Source of the DNA: Pseudomonadota bacterium
Lineage (GTDB): Bacteria > Pseudomonadota > Alphaproteobacteria > Rhizobiales > Xanthobacteraceae
Reading direction: 5' to 3'
DNA: 56,518 nucleotides
NCBI GenBank assembly: GCA_018242205.1
Contig: JAFECJ010000028.1
Location: 1 to 56,518 of the forward strand
Shown: piece by piece, positions 43,666 through 52,394 of the stretch
Numbering within the stretch: the first letter of the stretch is position 1
How the letters are laid out: every line of letters begins with the position of its first letter
The notes under the pieces: generated by a model
Databases searched by the model: none
Told to the model about the DNA's origin: nothing
What the model saw: only the letters and a program-made list of their open reading frames with translations
Made by a program: the position numbers and the translations under genes

Positions 43666-44880
43666 GTGACCGACCTTCTCAAGCCTACCGACATCCCCCA
43701 GGTCGAAGAAGCCGTGCGCTGGGCGCTCGGCAACGACAAGACGCTTGAACTCATTGGCTCGGGCTCCAAGCGCACGCTTGGCCGACCGAGCCAGACCGAC
43801 GCAACGCTCGACCTGTCGGCGTTCACTGGCGTCACCCTGTACGAGCCGGATGAACTGATTTTGTCGGCGCGGGCCGGCACGCCGCTGGCCGAGATCGAGA
43901 AGCTGCTCGACGACAACAACCAGCAGCTTGATTTCGAGCCGATGGATTACGGGCCGCTGCTCGGCCAGCCGGCCGGGCAGGGCACGATCGGCGGCGTCGT
44001 CGCTACCAACCTGTCGGGGCCGCGCCGCATCAAGGCCGGCGCGGCGCGCGATCATTTCCTTGGCGTCAACGCCGTCACCGGCCGTGGCGAAGCCATCAAA
44101 TCCGGCGGCCGGGTGGTCAAGAACGTCACCGGTTACGACCTGTGCAAGGTGTTCGCCGGGTCCTTCGGCACGCTCGGCGCCATGACCGATGTGACGATCA
44201 AGGTGCTGCCGAAGCCGGAAACCGAGGCGACGGTGGTGATCGAGGGGCTCGACGACGCTCAGGCCTGCGCCGCGATGGCGACGGCGCTGGGCTCGTCTTG
44301 CGACGTGTCCGCAGCCGCGCATCTGCCCGATCATGTCGCGTCTTATTTCGATGGCCTGCCCAAAGCCGAAGCCGCGACCGTGCTGCGGCTCGAGGGCGTG
44401 GCGCCGTCGGTCGTGCATCGCACGCAGATGCTGGTCACGTTGATGCAGCCCTTCGGCCCGGCGCTCGCGCTGGATGAAGCCGGTTCGAAGAAAGTCTGGC
44501 GCAGCGTGCGGCAGGTTGCGCCCTTCGCCGCCGAGAGTGCCCGGGCGCGGCCATTGTGGCGGATTTCGACCGCGCCGGCGCAGGCGCACCGGCTAGTCGA
44601 TCTCATCACGCCGGCGGCGCAGATGTTCTACGACTGGGGCGGCGGGCTGGTCTGGGTGGCAATGCCGTTCGAGAACGAGGCCGATGCCGGCTCAATTCGT
44701 CGCGCCGTCGCCGAGACCGGCGGCCATGCCACGCTTGTTCGCGCGCCGGCCGCGCTGCGGGCGTCGGTCGACGTGTTCCAACCGCAAGAATCGGGGCTGG
44801 CGGCATTGAGCAAGCGGGTCAAGGACAGCTTCGATCCCAAAGCCGTGTTCAATCCCGGCCGGATGTGGGCGGGAGTATAA
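43666..44880 (+). CDS. glcE: Glycolate oxidase subunit GlcE
   Basis: 404 aa with a GTG start at 43666. It keeps an FAD-binding oxidoreductase N-domain (VRWALGNDKTLELIGSGSK, GQPAGQGTIGGVVATNLSGP) and the GGRVVKNVTGYDLCKVF block typical of GlcE. The C-domain ends SFDPKAVFNPGRM. It forms the membrane-associated glycolate dehydrogenase with GlcD and GlcF. The latter part of GlcE is degenerate relative to GlcD, as usual in this family. Confidence 0.94.
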   Translation: MTDLLKPTDIPQVEEAVRWALGNDKTLELIGSGSKRTLGRPSQTDATLDLSAFTGVTLYEPDELILSARAGTPLAEIEKLLDDNNQQLDFEPMDYGPLLGQPAGQGTIGGVVATNLSGPRRIKAGAARDHFLGVNAVTGRGEAIKSGGRVVKNVTGYDLCKVFAGSFGTLGAMTDVTIKVLPKPETEATVVIEGLDDAQACAAMATALGSSCDVSAAAHLPDHVASYFDGLPKAEAATVLRLEGVAPSVVHRTQMLVTLMQPFGPALALDEAGSKKVWRSVRQVAPFAAESARARPLWRISTAPAQAHRLVDLITPAAQMFYDWGGGLVWVAMPFENEADAGSIRRAVAETGGHATLVRAPAALRASVDVFQPQESGLAALSKRVKDSFDPKAVFNPGRMWAGV

Positions 44881-44888
44881 GACATTTC

Positions 44889-46223
44889 ATGCAAACCAAC
44901 TTCACTCTGGCCCAGCTCGCCAACCCGCAGATCGCCGAGGCGGACCAGATCCTGCGCGCTTGCGTGCATTGCGGCTTCTGCACCGCGACCTGCCCGACCT
45001 ATGTGCTGCTCGGCGACGAACTCGATTCACCGCGCGGCCGCATCTACCTGATCAAGGAGATGCTGGAGCACGACCGCTCCGCCGACCAGGAGACGGTCAA
45101 ACACATCGACCGCTGCCTGTCTTGCCTGTCCTGCATGACGACCTGTCCGTCCGGCGTGCACTACATGCATCTGGTCGATCATGCCCGCGACCATATCGAG
45201 AAAACCTACAGGCGGCCGCTGCCGGACCGGCTGGTCCGGGGCCTGCTGGCGCGTGTCCTGACCGACCAGAGCCTGTTCCGCCTCGCGGTGGTCGGCGGCA
45301 AACTCGCCCGGCCGTTTGCGGCGGCCTTCGCGGCGATGGGATTGTCCCGGCTGGCCGCCATGGTGCGGCTGACGCCAACGACGTCGCCGGCTCCGCCGTC
45401 CGACCGCGCCCGCAAGGTGTTCCCGGCGCAGGGCGAGCGGCGCGGCCGGGTGGCGCTGCTCGGCGGCTGCATCAATCCGGTGCTCAGCCCCACGACCAAT
45501 GCCGCCGCCATCCGCACCCTCAATCGGCACGGCATCGAAGTGGTGATAGCCGAGGGTGAGGGCTGCTGCGGGTCGCTGACCCACCACATGGGTCGCGAGG
45601 ATCAGGCCTTCGCCCAGGCACGCGGCACCATCGATGCCTGGATCCGCGAGATCGACCGTGAGCCGCTCGATGCCATCCTGGTCACGGTGTCGGGCTGCGG
45701 CACCACGATCAAAGACTACGGCCACATGTTCCGCAACGAACCGGCCTATGCCGACAAGGCCAGCCAGGTCTCAGGTTTGGCCAAGGACGTTACCGAGTAT
45801 CTCGCTACGCTCGGACTTGCTGCCGATGCACCGGCGCGGCCGCTCAACGTCGCCTATCACGCTGCCTGTTCGTTACAACACGGTCAGAAGATAGTGCATG
45901 CGCCGAAAGATTTGCTTTCCAAGTTGGGGTTTGTCGTCAAAGATATTGGCGAGGGGCATTTGTGTTGCGGCTCGGCGGGCACCTACAACATTCTTCAGCC
46001 GGCCATTGCGGCTAGGCTGCGGGACCGCAAGGTTGCCAATATCGAACGGCTCCAGCCGGATGTGATCGTGGCCGGCAATATCGGCTGCATGACTCAGATC
46101 GCATCCGGAACGTCGATACCGGTCGTCCATACGGTCGAGCTGATCGACTGGGCGACCGGCGGCCCGGTGCCGGAGCCGCTCGCCCGACAAGGTCTCATCC
46201 TTGGCGACGCCAGCGCCGGCTAG
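44889..46223 (+). CDS. glcF: Glycolate oxidase iron-sulfur subunit GlcF
   Basis: 444 aa from the ATG at 44889. Two 4Fe-4S motifs occur near the N-terminus: CVHCGFCTATCP (about residues 20-31) and CLSCLSCMTTCP (about 72-83). Two CCG domains follow, with CCGSLTHHMG (about 225) and CCGSAGTYNI (about 360), which bind further clusters in this family. GlcF passes electrons from GlcD/E toward quinone. The gene closes the operon; a hairpin follows at 46259-46283. Confidence 0.95.
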   Translation: MQTNFTLAQLANPQIAEADQILRACVHCGFCTATCPTYVLLGDELDSPRGRIYLIKEMLEHDRSADQETVKHIDRCLSCLSCMTTCPSGVHYMHLVDHARDHIEKTYRRPLPDRLVRGLLARVLTDQSLFRLAVVGGKLARPFAAAFAAMGLSRLAAMVRLTPTTSPAPPSDRARKVFPAQGERRGRVALLGGCINPVLSPTTNAAAIRTLNRHGIEVVIAEGEGCCGSLTHHMGREDQAFAQARGTIDAWIREIDREPLDAILVTVSGCGTTIKDYGHMFRNEPAYADKASQVSGLAKDVTEYLATLGLAADAPARPLNVAYHAACSLQHGQKIVHAPKDLLSKLGFVVKDIGEGHLCCGSAGTYNILQPAIAARLRDRKVANIERLQPDVIVAGNIGCMTQIASGTSIPVVHTVELIDWATGGPVPEPLARQGLILGDASAG

Positions 46224-46258
46224 GGCGCGAACAGACACGGTGATTGTTTTCGGGTGAA

Positions 46259-46283
46259 GGCCGCGGAATGAGTGGCCGCGGCC
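46259..46283 (+). terminator. Hairpin after glcF
   Basis: GGCCGCGG (46259-46266) pairs with CCGCGGCC (46276-46283) around a 9-nt loop, 36 bp after the glcF stop. No U-run follows, so it is a weak terminator candidate. Confidence 0.45.
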
Positions 46284-46320
46284 TCTGACTGATCAAGCGC
46301 AAACCGATCGGAGGTCGATC

Positions 46321-46584
46321 ATGGCGAAGAAGCGCAAGAAGGCTGTAAAAGCGTCCAAGAAGTCCAAGAAGAAAGTCAAGAAAGCTGCCCCTGCCAAGAA
46401 GAAAGGCATGGTGAAGGCTAAGAAGAAGTCGGCGAAGAAGGCTGCCAAGAAAGCGGCACCGGCCAAGAAGGCGGCCCGCAAGGCTGCTCCCAAGGCAGCG
46501 CCGAAGGCTGCACCGGCGGTTCCGCCGCCGATGGGGTCGGCACCGGTGACGCCGAGTTTCGGCGGCATGGGCGACGGCCAATAA
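46321..46584 (+). CDS. Lysine/alanine-rich histone H1-like protein
   Basis: 87 aa. Residues 1-60 are made of KKA/AKK/KKAAPAKK repeats, the composition of bacterial H1-like nucleoid proteins and of AlgP-like tails. The last 25 residues are Pro/Gly-rich (PPMGSAPVTPSFGG). CGGAGGTCGATC lies before the ATG. Its basic, disordered nature suggests DNA or RNA binding in the nucleoid. Such proteins are common in Bradyrhizobium relatives. Confidence 0.85.
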   Translation: MAKKRKKAVKASKKSKKKVKKAAPAKKKGMVKAKKKSAKKAAKKAAPAKKAARKAAPKAAPKAAPAVPPPMGSAPVTPSFGGMGDGQ

Positions 46585-46747
46585 GCGCGGTCTTATTGCC
46601 GTCCGCACGCATTGAGACGGGCGGTCGCCAACCGGCGGCCGCCCGTGATGCGTTACCGGGCAGAGCGGAATCCGGCCGTTCGGCGTAAGCAAATCATTAC
46701 CAAGCCCCGCTACGATCGCCCGTCCCAACGATGCGAGGAACGGGCTC

Positions 46748-47779
46748 TTGGAATTCCTGTGGGCCGCGCTGAAGCGCAATTTCGACCACCTGACCAACAT
46801 ATTGTTCTCGGTTGGATCGGAGTTTTCGGTCAACTCGCTGTTGTGCGCGCTGGCCGTCGCCTCGACCTTTCTGATCTGGCAGCGTTTGCGCCGCGGCCGC
46901 CGTCTTCGCGTCGCCGTGCTGCTGCGCGCACTGTTCCCGCGCCGCATCCTGCGCAACCCCTCGACCGTCGCCGATTTCGGGTTCTTCCTTTTCAACTCGT
47001 TCGTCTATGGCGGCATCGTCGGTCTGGCGGCGATCTCGTACCAGTTCCTGACCAATGGCGTGCTCAACGGCCTGATGGCGGTGTTCGGCAAACCGGCGGC
47101 CTCGACCTGGCCGGAGTGGTCGTCCCGCGCGGTTATCACCCTGATGCTGTTTCTCGCCTACGAACTCGGCTACTGGATTGATCACTATCTCAAACACCGC
47201 GTGCCGTTCCTCTGGGAGGTGCACAAGGTGCATCACAGCGCCGAGGTGCTGACGCCGCTGACGACGTTCCGCATGCACCCGCTCGACACTTATGTGTTCG
47301 GCAATATCCTGGCGATCACCGCCGCGATCGCCAACGGCGTCGGCGCCTACATGTTCGGCGACACCACCTATCAATACGTGCTGTCGGGCAACAACATCAT
47401 CCTGGTGGTGTTCATTCATGCCTATGTGCATCTCCAGCACACCCACGTCTGGATCGCGTTCCGTGGATTGCTGGGCCGTCTCTTGATCAGCCCGGCGCAC
47501 CATCAGGTGCATCACTCGACCAATCCGCTTCACTTCAACAAGAACCTCGGCAGTTGCCTTGCCATCTGGGACTGGCTGTTCGGCACGCTTCATGTTCCAT
47601 CGAAGGCGCCGGAGAAGCTCACTTTCGGCGTCGAGCCCGTTCAGGCGGGTGCGCACACGATCACCGGCGAGTTCATCTCGCCGTTCGGTCGTTCCTTTGA
47701 CGCGTTGATGGCGATGCTTCCCGGCGCGAATCGGCGGGCTGCCCCGCTCGCTACCGCAGCCGAAATCGAGCCATCCTGA
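46748..47779 (+). CDS. Sterol desaturase / fatty acid hydroxylase superfamily protein
   Basis: 343 aa with a TTG start at 46748 (GAGGAA upstream). Several membrane segments carry the three histidine boxes of the di-iron hydroxylases: HKVHHSAEVL (about residues 159-168), HAYVHLQHTHVW (about 223-234) and SPAHHQVHHS (about 249-258). Members insert oxygen into lipids such as sterols, sphingoid bases, carotenoids or ornithine lipids; the substrate here is unknown. The gene stands alone between the H1-like and ketopantoate-reductase-like genes. Confidence 0.88.
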   Translation: MEFLWAALKRNFDHLTNILFSVGSEFSVNSLLCALAVASTFLIWQRLRRGRRLRVAVLLRALFPRRILRNPSTVADFGFFLFNSFVYGGIVGLAAISYQFLTNGVLNGLMAVFGKPAASTWPEWSSRAVITLMLFLAYELGYWIDHYLKHRVPFLWEVHKVHHSAEVLTPLTTFRMHPLDTYVFGNILAITAAIANGVGAYMFGDTTYQYVLSGNNIILVVFIHAYVHLQHTHVWIAFRGLLGRLLISPAHHQVHHSTNPLHFNKNLGSCLAIWDWLFGTLHVPSKAPEKLTFGVEPVQAGAHTITGEFISPFGRSFDALMAMLPGANRRAAPLATAAEIEPS

Positions 47780-47907
47780 CCCTGCGTTGCGGACACGCGG
47801 CGCCGATTGCATCGGTGCGGCATGCCGCCTAGATTGCCGGTATTCGCGGCCTACGGGCCTGCACCCAGAAACGGCACCATCCAAAAAAGCGAGAGGGAGA
47901 GCCATCC

Positions 47908-48972
47908 ATGCCGCACAAAATTCTTCTGATGGGCGCATCTTACGGGTCGCTGCTGGCCTCCAAGTTGCTGTTCGGTGGTCATTCGATTCACCTGGTCTGC
48001 CTGCCGGCGGAAGCCGACCTGATCAACGCCGAGGGATTTAAGGTGAAGCTGCCGGTGCGCGGCCGCGCCGAGCCGGTGCTGCTGGAATCACGCAAACTGC
48101 CGGGCAAGGTCACCGCAGGGCCGGCGACCGGCGTCAATCCGGGCGACTACGACCTCATTGGCCTGTGCATGCAGGAGCCGCAGTACCGCTCCGAAGGTGT
48201 GCGTCAGTTGCTCGACGCCGTCGGCAAGTCAAAAGTGCCGTGCATGTCGATCATGAACATGCCGCCGCTGCCCTATATCAAGCGCATCCCCGGCCTCGAT
48301 TACGAGCCGCTCAAGGCGGCGTACACCGACGCCTCGGTGTGGGATTCTTTTGACCCGAAGAAGATCACGCTCAACAGCCCGGACCCGCAGGCGATCAGGC
48401 CACCCGATGGCAAGGCCAACGAATTACTGGTGACGCTGCCGACCAATTTCAAATGCGCCCGATTCGACAGCGACAAGGATACCGCGATTCTCAAGCAGCT
48501 CGAGAAGGACGTCGATGGCGCCCGCTTCGATGCACCGGAAGGCAAGATCGAACTGCCGGTGAAGCTCAAGGTCTACGATTCGATCTTCGTACCGCTGGCT
48601 AAGTGGTCGATGCTGTTGGCCGGCAACTATCGCTGCATTACCAAGGACGGCATGCGCACCGCCAAGGAAGCCGTGCACACCAACATCGAGGAATCGCGCT
48701 CGGTCTACAACTTCGTGTTCGACCTGTGCGTCAAGCTCGGCGCGTCGCCGTCCGATCTGGTGCCGTTCGAGAAGTACGCGGCCGCGGCCGAAAGCCTGTC
48801 GCGGCCGGCATCGGCGGCCCGCGCCCTGTTCAACGGCGCGCCGAACATCGAGCGGGCCGACAAGCTGGTCCAGCTCATCGCCAAGCAGAAGGGCCTCAGC
48901 CATCCGGTCATTGATGCCGGCGTCGCACTGGTCGACGAACTGCTCGCCGCCAACCGGAAGAAGGCGGCCTGA
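47908..48972 (+). CDS. Ketopantoate reductase-like (PanE/ApbA family) dehydrogenase
   Basis: 354 aa, longer than typical PanE. The Rossmann start is KILLMGASYGSLLASKLLFGG, with GASYGS in place of GxGxxG. Later blocks are YDLIGLCMQEPQY, PCMSIMNMPPLPY, and the catalytic-lysine-type region KLKVYDSIFVPLAKWSMLLAG (about residues 212-232), followed by TNIEESRSVYNFV. It may act on a 2-oxo acid other than ketopantoate. GAGAGGGAGAG precedes the ATG. A strong terminator follows. Confidence 0.8.
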   Translation: MPHKILLMGASYGSLLASKLLFGGHSIHLVCLPAEADLINAEGFKVKLPVRGRAEPVLLESRKLPGKVTAGPATGVNPGDYDLIGLCMQEPQYRSEGVRQLLDAVGKSKVPCMSIMNMPPLPYIKRIPGLDYEPLKAAYTDASVWDSFDPKKITLNSPDPQAIRPPDGKANELLVTLPTNFKCARFDSDKDTAILKQLEKDVDGARFDAPEGKIELPVKLKVYDSIFVPLAKWSMLLAGNYRCITKDGMRTAKEAVHTNIEESRSVYNFVFDLCVKLGASPSDLVPFEKYAAAAESLSRPASAARALFNGAPNIERADKLVQLIAKQKGLSHPVIDAGVALVDELLAANRKKAA

Positions 48973-49421
48973 CCGCCGAATCCGAGCTCGGTACCGCGAA
49001 ATAGCAGGCCGGCCTGTCATGTGGGACAGGCCGGCCTTTTTATTTGTTTTATATGGCGGCGGCCGGCTACCGCGCGGCAATTCGATTTAAGGATTCCGAT
49101 GCCGCGTCGTTGAAATGGCCGATAACGGCGACTTCTGTCGGGCGAGGCGGCAGCGCTGCCGCCTATTTCAAATATGTGACATCGCCGCCACACCCGTTTT
49201 GAATCTTTGGAAAGCAGGCCGGTTCGCCTAATAAGGCAGCAATTGCCGCTGTTTTCGCCTTGCAGATTTGCATGACTCCAGACGAAAAATAATCCCAACG
49301 CGCACCTCGTTGCGTCTAGGCGCAAGCAGCATCGGCCGGGGGTACGGCCTGCTGAAAACGCAAAGAGGCAGTGCTGGTGGATCGGCGTTGCGTCGATCGA
49401 AATGCAAAGGGGCAGGGTCCT
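48973..49421. other. Intergenic region upstream of the TorF-type porin
   Basis: No gene seen. After the terminator at 49006-49037, the remaining 380 bp is AT-richer than average around 49160-49300 and should contain the porin promoter. I found no clear sigma-54 or FNR motif in it. Confidence 0.5.
49006..49037 (+). terminator. Strong intrinsic terminator
   Basis: AGGCCGGCCTGTC (49006-49018) pairs perfectly over 13 bp with 49025-49037 around ATGTGG and runs into TTTTTATTTGTTTT. It ends the ketopantoate-reductase-like transcript. Confidence 0.92.
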
Positions 49422-50291
49422 ATGAAGAAGGTTTTGTTGTCAGCTCTCGCCGCGGTCGCTTTGTCCGCTGCGCCGGCGTTTGCCGCCGATATGCCGGTGA
49501 AGGCCAAGAAGGTCGTGGCGCCGGTCGCGGTTTCGCCGTGGGATGTCGCCTTTGGCGTCGCGTTCACCAGCGACTATGTCCTGCGCGGCATTTCGCAGTC
49601 GAACCACCATCCGGCCCTCCAGGGCTATGTTGAATTCCGCTACAACATCAACGATATGTTCCAGCTTTATGCCGGCGTGTGGGGCTCGAGCCTGTGGACC
49701 GGCTTCGCTGACGCGGAAATCGATCCGAACGCCGGTGTGCGATTCACCTACGGCAACTTCGGCCTCGATGTCGGCTACGTCTATTACGGCTATCCGGGCG
49801 GCACGACCACGACGCTGGCCAACGGCAGCTACGGCGAAATGTACGTCAAGCCGAGCTACAAGTTCACCGACTGGCTGACCGTCGGCGGTATCTACGAAAC
49901 CGGCTTCAACAACTTCAACAACAAGGCCGTGCTCCCCGGCGGCGCCTGGGTCGGCGATGCCAAGCACTACTTCTACGCCGGCAACGCCACCATCACCCTG
50001 CCGTGGCAGCCGATGGGCGTGAGCATCGCCCTGAACCCTGAGATCGGCTACGAGTGGTACTCGAGCGGCGTCACCGCCAACTACGGCTCGGTCTCGGACA
50101 CCTACTGGGATGTCGGTCTCGTGTTCAACTACAAGGCCGCGACCCTCGACCTCCGTTACTGGGGAACGAACGTCAAGCGTCCGGCCGTTGGCGCCAACCA
50201 GTGCGGCGCCGCCGCAGGTGGCAACAACATGTGCGGCGATCGCTTCGTTGCCACGCTGAAGTTCGACACCACCTTCTCGGCGCTCAAGTAA
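49422..50291 (+). CDS. TorF-family putative porin
   Basis: 289 aa from the ATG at 49422. A signal peptide (MKKVLLSALAAVALSAAPA, cut near FA-AD) is followed by SDYVLRGISQSNHHPALQG (about residues 47-65), the hallmark of the TorF/Gcw_chp group. Repeated Tyr/Gly-rich strands (YVYYGYPGG, GEMYVKPSYKFTDWLTVGG) and a terminal DTTFSALK tail follow. A two-cysteine insert (NQCGAAAGGNNMC) sits near the C-terminus. It forms an outer-membrane barrel, often linked with nitrogen regulation in relatives; no glnK/amtB is adjacent. Confidence 0.9.
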   Translation: MKKVLLSALAAVALSAAPAFAADMPVKAKKVVAPVAVSPWDVAFGVAFTSDYVLRGISQSNHHPALQGYVEFRYNINDMFQLYAGVWGSSLWTGFADAEIDPNAGVRFTYGNFGLDVGYVYYGYPGGTTTTLANGSYGEMYVKPSYKFTDWLTVGGIYETGFNNFNNKAVLPGGAWVGDAKHYFYAGNATITLPWQPMGVSIALNPEIGYEWYSSGVTANYGSVSDTYWDVGLVFNYKAATLDLRYWGTNVKRPAVGANQCGAAAGGNNMCGDRFVATLKFDTTFSALK

Positions 50292-50323
50292 GCCGAACCG
50301 AAACGGCCTTAATCGGCCAGAAG

Positions 50324-50354
50324 AAAACGGCGGTCCCGCAAGGACCGCCGTTTT
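50324..50354 (+). terminator. Terminator of the TorF-type porin
   Basis: AAAACGGCGGTCC (50324-50336) pairs with GGACCGCCGTTTT (50342-50354) around CGCAA and continues TTATTG. The A-tract on the other side allows it to serve the convergent ABC gene as well. Confidence 0.92.
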
Positions 50355-50383
50355 TTATTGACCGCGGGCCAGCGGGTTCGCGG

Positions 50384-52126
50384 CTATTCCGCTGCGGCCA
50401 GCGTACTCTCGCTGAGCCGGCCACCCTCGGCACCGGGTTCGACACTGAGGCGGCGGCGGTGGAACGCCGCCAGCGTCGAGCGATGGCCGATCGAGACGAT
50501 GGTCGTACCGGGCAGACGCTCCTGGAGCAGGCGATAGACATTGGACTCCGCCGCTTCGTCGAGCGAGGCGGTGGCCTCGTCGAGGAACAGGTAGTCCGGC
50601 TTGAGCAACAGGGCGCGGGCGATACCCAGCCGCTGCTGCTCCCCGAGCGACAGCATCCGGTTCCAGTGCGCTTCCTCCTCGAGACGCAAGACCAGCGCCG
50701 GCAGGCCGGCGGCCGCGATCAGTTCGCCGATCGCGGCGTTGTCGGAGACCTCCGGTTCGAGCGGGTAGGCGACCGCGGCGGCAAGTGGCGCGATCGGGAA
50801 ATAGGGCCGCTGCGGCAGCATCATCACCTTGGCGCCGCGCGGCACATGGATTGTCCCCGAGCCGAACGGCCAGATCCCAGCCAGCGCGCGGAAGAAGGTC
50901 GACTTGCCGGAGCCGGACGGACCGGTGACCAGCACACGGTCGCCGCCGGCAATGGTCAGATCGCGGGCGACGATCAGCGGCGCACCGGTCGGCAGCTTCA
51001 CCGCTAGATCCTTGATGGTGACGGCGGCCCCGTCGCCGGGCTCGACCGCGATGACCGGCGGCGTCACTGCCAATGCCTGCGCGTTCGCGACCGATCGGTC
51101 GAAGCCGTCGAGACGCTCGATAACGGCGCGCCAGTCGGCGAGGCTGCGATACAGGCTGACGAAGATCGACAGCGCATCCTGGACTCGGCCGAAAGCGTTG
51201 GCGGTCTGCATCAGGCCGCCGAGCTGCATGGCGCCGGCGAAATAGGCCGGGCTCACCATGATGAACGGAAACACCACGGCGGCCTGCGAGTAGGTCGCGG
51301 TGAAGAAAGTCAGCTTTTTCTGCCGCGACATGATGGCGAGCCAGTTCGACACCACATTGCCGAACCGCAACAGCAGCCGGTCGCGCTCGGCGGCTTCGCC
51401 TTCGAGCAAGGCGATTTGCTCGGCATTCTCGCGGACGCGTACGAGGTTGAAGCGGAAGTCAGCTTCGTAGCGCTGCTGCTGGAAGTTGAGCGCGATCAGC
51501 GGCCGGCCGATGAGATGGGTCAGCGTGGTGCCGATGACGGCGTAGAGCAGTGCCGCCCACAACAGGTATCCCGGAATGTTGTAGGGCACCCCGAACAGGT
51601 GCAGCGGCGCCGCCGCCGACAGATTCCACAGGATGACCATGAAGGAAAACAGGGTGACCAGCGAACTCAGGAGCTGGATGCTGATCGACAATGTGCTGGC
51701 GACGAACGAATTGACGTCCTCGGCGATGCGCTGGTCGGGGTTGTCGGCCGCTTCGCCGCTCAACTGCATGCGATAGTGATTGGCGCCGGCCAGCCAGCGG
51801 TCGAGATAGTGCCGGGTCAGCCAGCGCCGCCACCGGATCTGCAGCCACTGATTGAGATAGAGCTGATAGACGGCGAGGCCGATGAACGCGGCGGCGAGAA
51901 TGCTGAAATAGCCGAGCTGGTGGACGAACGCATTCCAGTCTTTGTTTTGCAGTGCGTTATAGAATGCGGCGTTCCAGGAATTGAGCAGCACCGTGATGCC
52001 GACGATGGTCAACTCGATGGCGATGACCGCGCCGAGCAGCAGGCGCCCGGGCCAGCGGTCTTCCGACCAGAAATAGGGGCTGGCGATGCGCCACACGGTG
52101 GCAAGCGTTGCGATAATGCCTCTCAA
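50384..52126 (-). CDS. SbmA/YddA-type ABC transporter, fused membrane and ATPase domains
   Basis: 580 aa from a TTG at 52126 that has AGAGGAG 7 nt upstream. The frame is open to 52381, but that stretch has no ribosome site and would add an implausible 85-residue tail. The N-terminal ABC_membrane_2 domain starts WRIASPYFWSEDRWPGRLLL and has about six helices. The nucleotide-binding domain has Walker A GPSGSGKST (about residue 415), a signature LSLGEQQRLGIARAL and Walker B YLFLDEATASLD. This group includes SbmA/BacA relatives and vitamin B12-type importers. Substrate unknown. It is divergent from the TRAP operon. Confidence 0.9.
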   Translation of the reverse strand: MRGIIATLATVWRIASPYFWSEDRWPGRLLLGAVIAIELTIVGITVLLNSWNAAFYNALQNKDWNAFVHQLGYFSILAAAFIGLAVYQLYLNQWLQIRWRRWLTRHYLDRWLAGANHYRMQLSGEAADNPDQRIAEDVNSFVASTLSISIQLLSSLVTLFSFMVILWNLSAAAPLHLFGVPYNIPGYLLWAALLYAVIGTTLTHLIGRPLIALNFQQQRYEADFRFNLVRVRENAEQIALLEGEAAERDRLLLRFGNVVSNWLAIMSRQKKLTFFTATYSQAAVVFPFIMVSPAYFAGAMQLGGLMQTANAFGRVQDALSIFVSLYRSLADWRAVIERLDGFDRSVANAQALAVTPPVIAVEPGDGAAVTIKDLAVKLPTGAPLIVARDLTIAGGDRVLVTGPSGSGKSTFFRALAGIWPFGSGTIHVPRGAKVMMLPQRPYFPIAPLAAAVAYPLEPEVSDNAAIGELIAAAGLPALVLRLEEEAHWNRMLSLGEQQRLGIARALLLKPDYLFLDEATASLDEAAESNVYRLLQERLPGTTIVSIGHRSTLAAFHRRRLSVEPGAEGGRLSESTLAAAE

Positions 52127-52394
52127 GGAAGGCTCCTCTGGCGCGGATAAATGAAACGCAGGTAACGGCACAGGCTGTGTCAATTTGACTGCACTGGATA
52201 CCTGAAAATAGGGCTTTTGCCGGGCCGCCCCACTCCTGCCCACGGTTGCGTCCCGCCCGGGGTGACCGTACGATGATTTCATAAGGGTTGCCTGGGTGTT
52301 AGCCGTACGGCTTAGACCAAGGAATAAGACCCGATTAAAAATGTTTAATAACAAGAACAAGAAGCGACAACGCAAACCCAAGGGAGGGATTCAA

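Noticed and set aside
48978..48995. GAATCCGAGCTCGGTACC, one base from a common cloning-vector polylinker
   Set aside because: Only 18 bases match, the EcoRI site is mutated, and native sequence continues on both sides with a natural terminator. Chance resemblance is more likely than vector contamination.
49160..49300. Possible sigma-54 promoter (GGCAGCAATTGC) upstream of the TorF-type porin
   Set aside because: The spacing between GG and GC is 8, not the 10 needed for -24/-12 elements.
52170..52190. GTCAATTTGAC near the divergent dctP/ABC region as an FNR box
   Set aside because: The half-sites are in inverted order (CAA then TTG), which does not fit TTG-N8-CAA.
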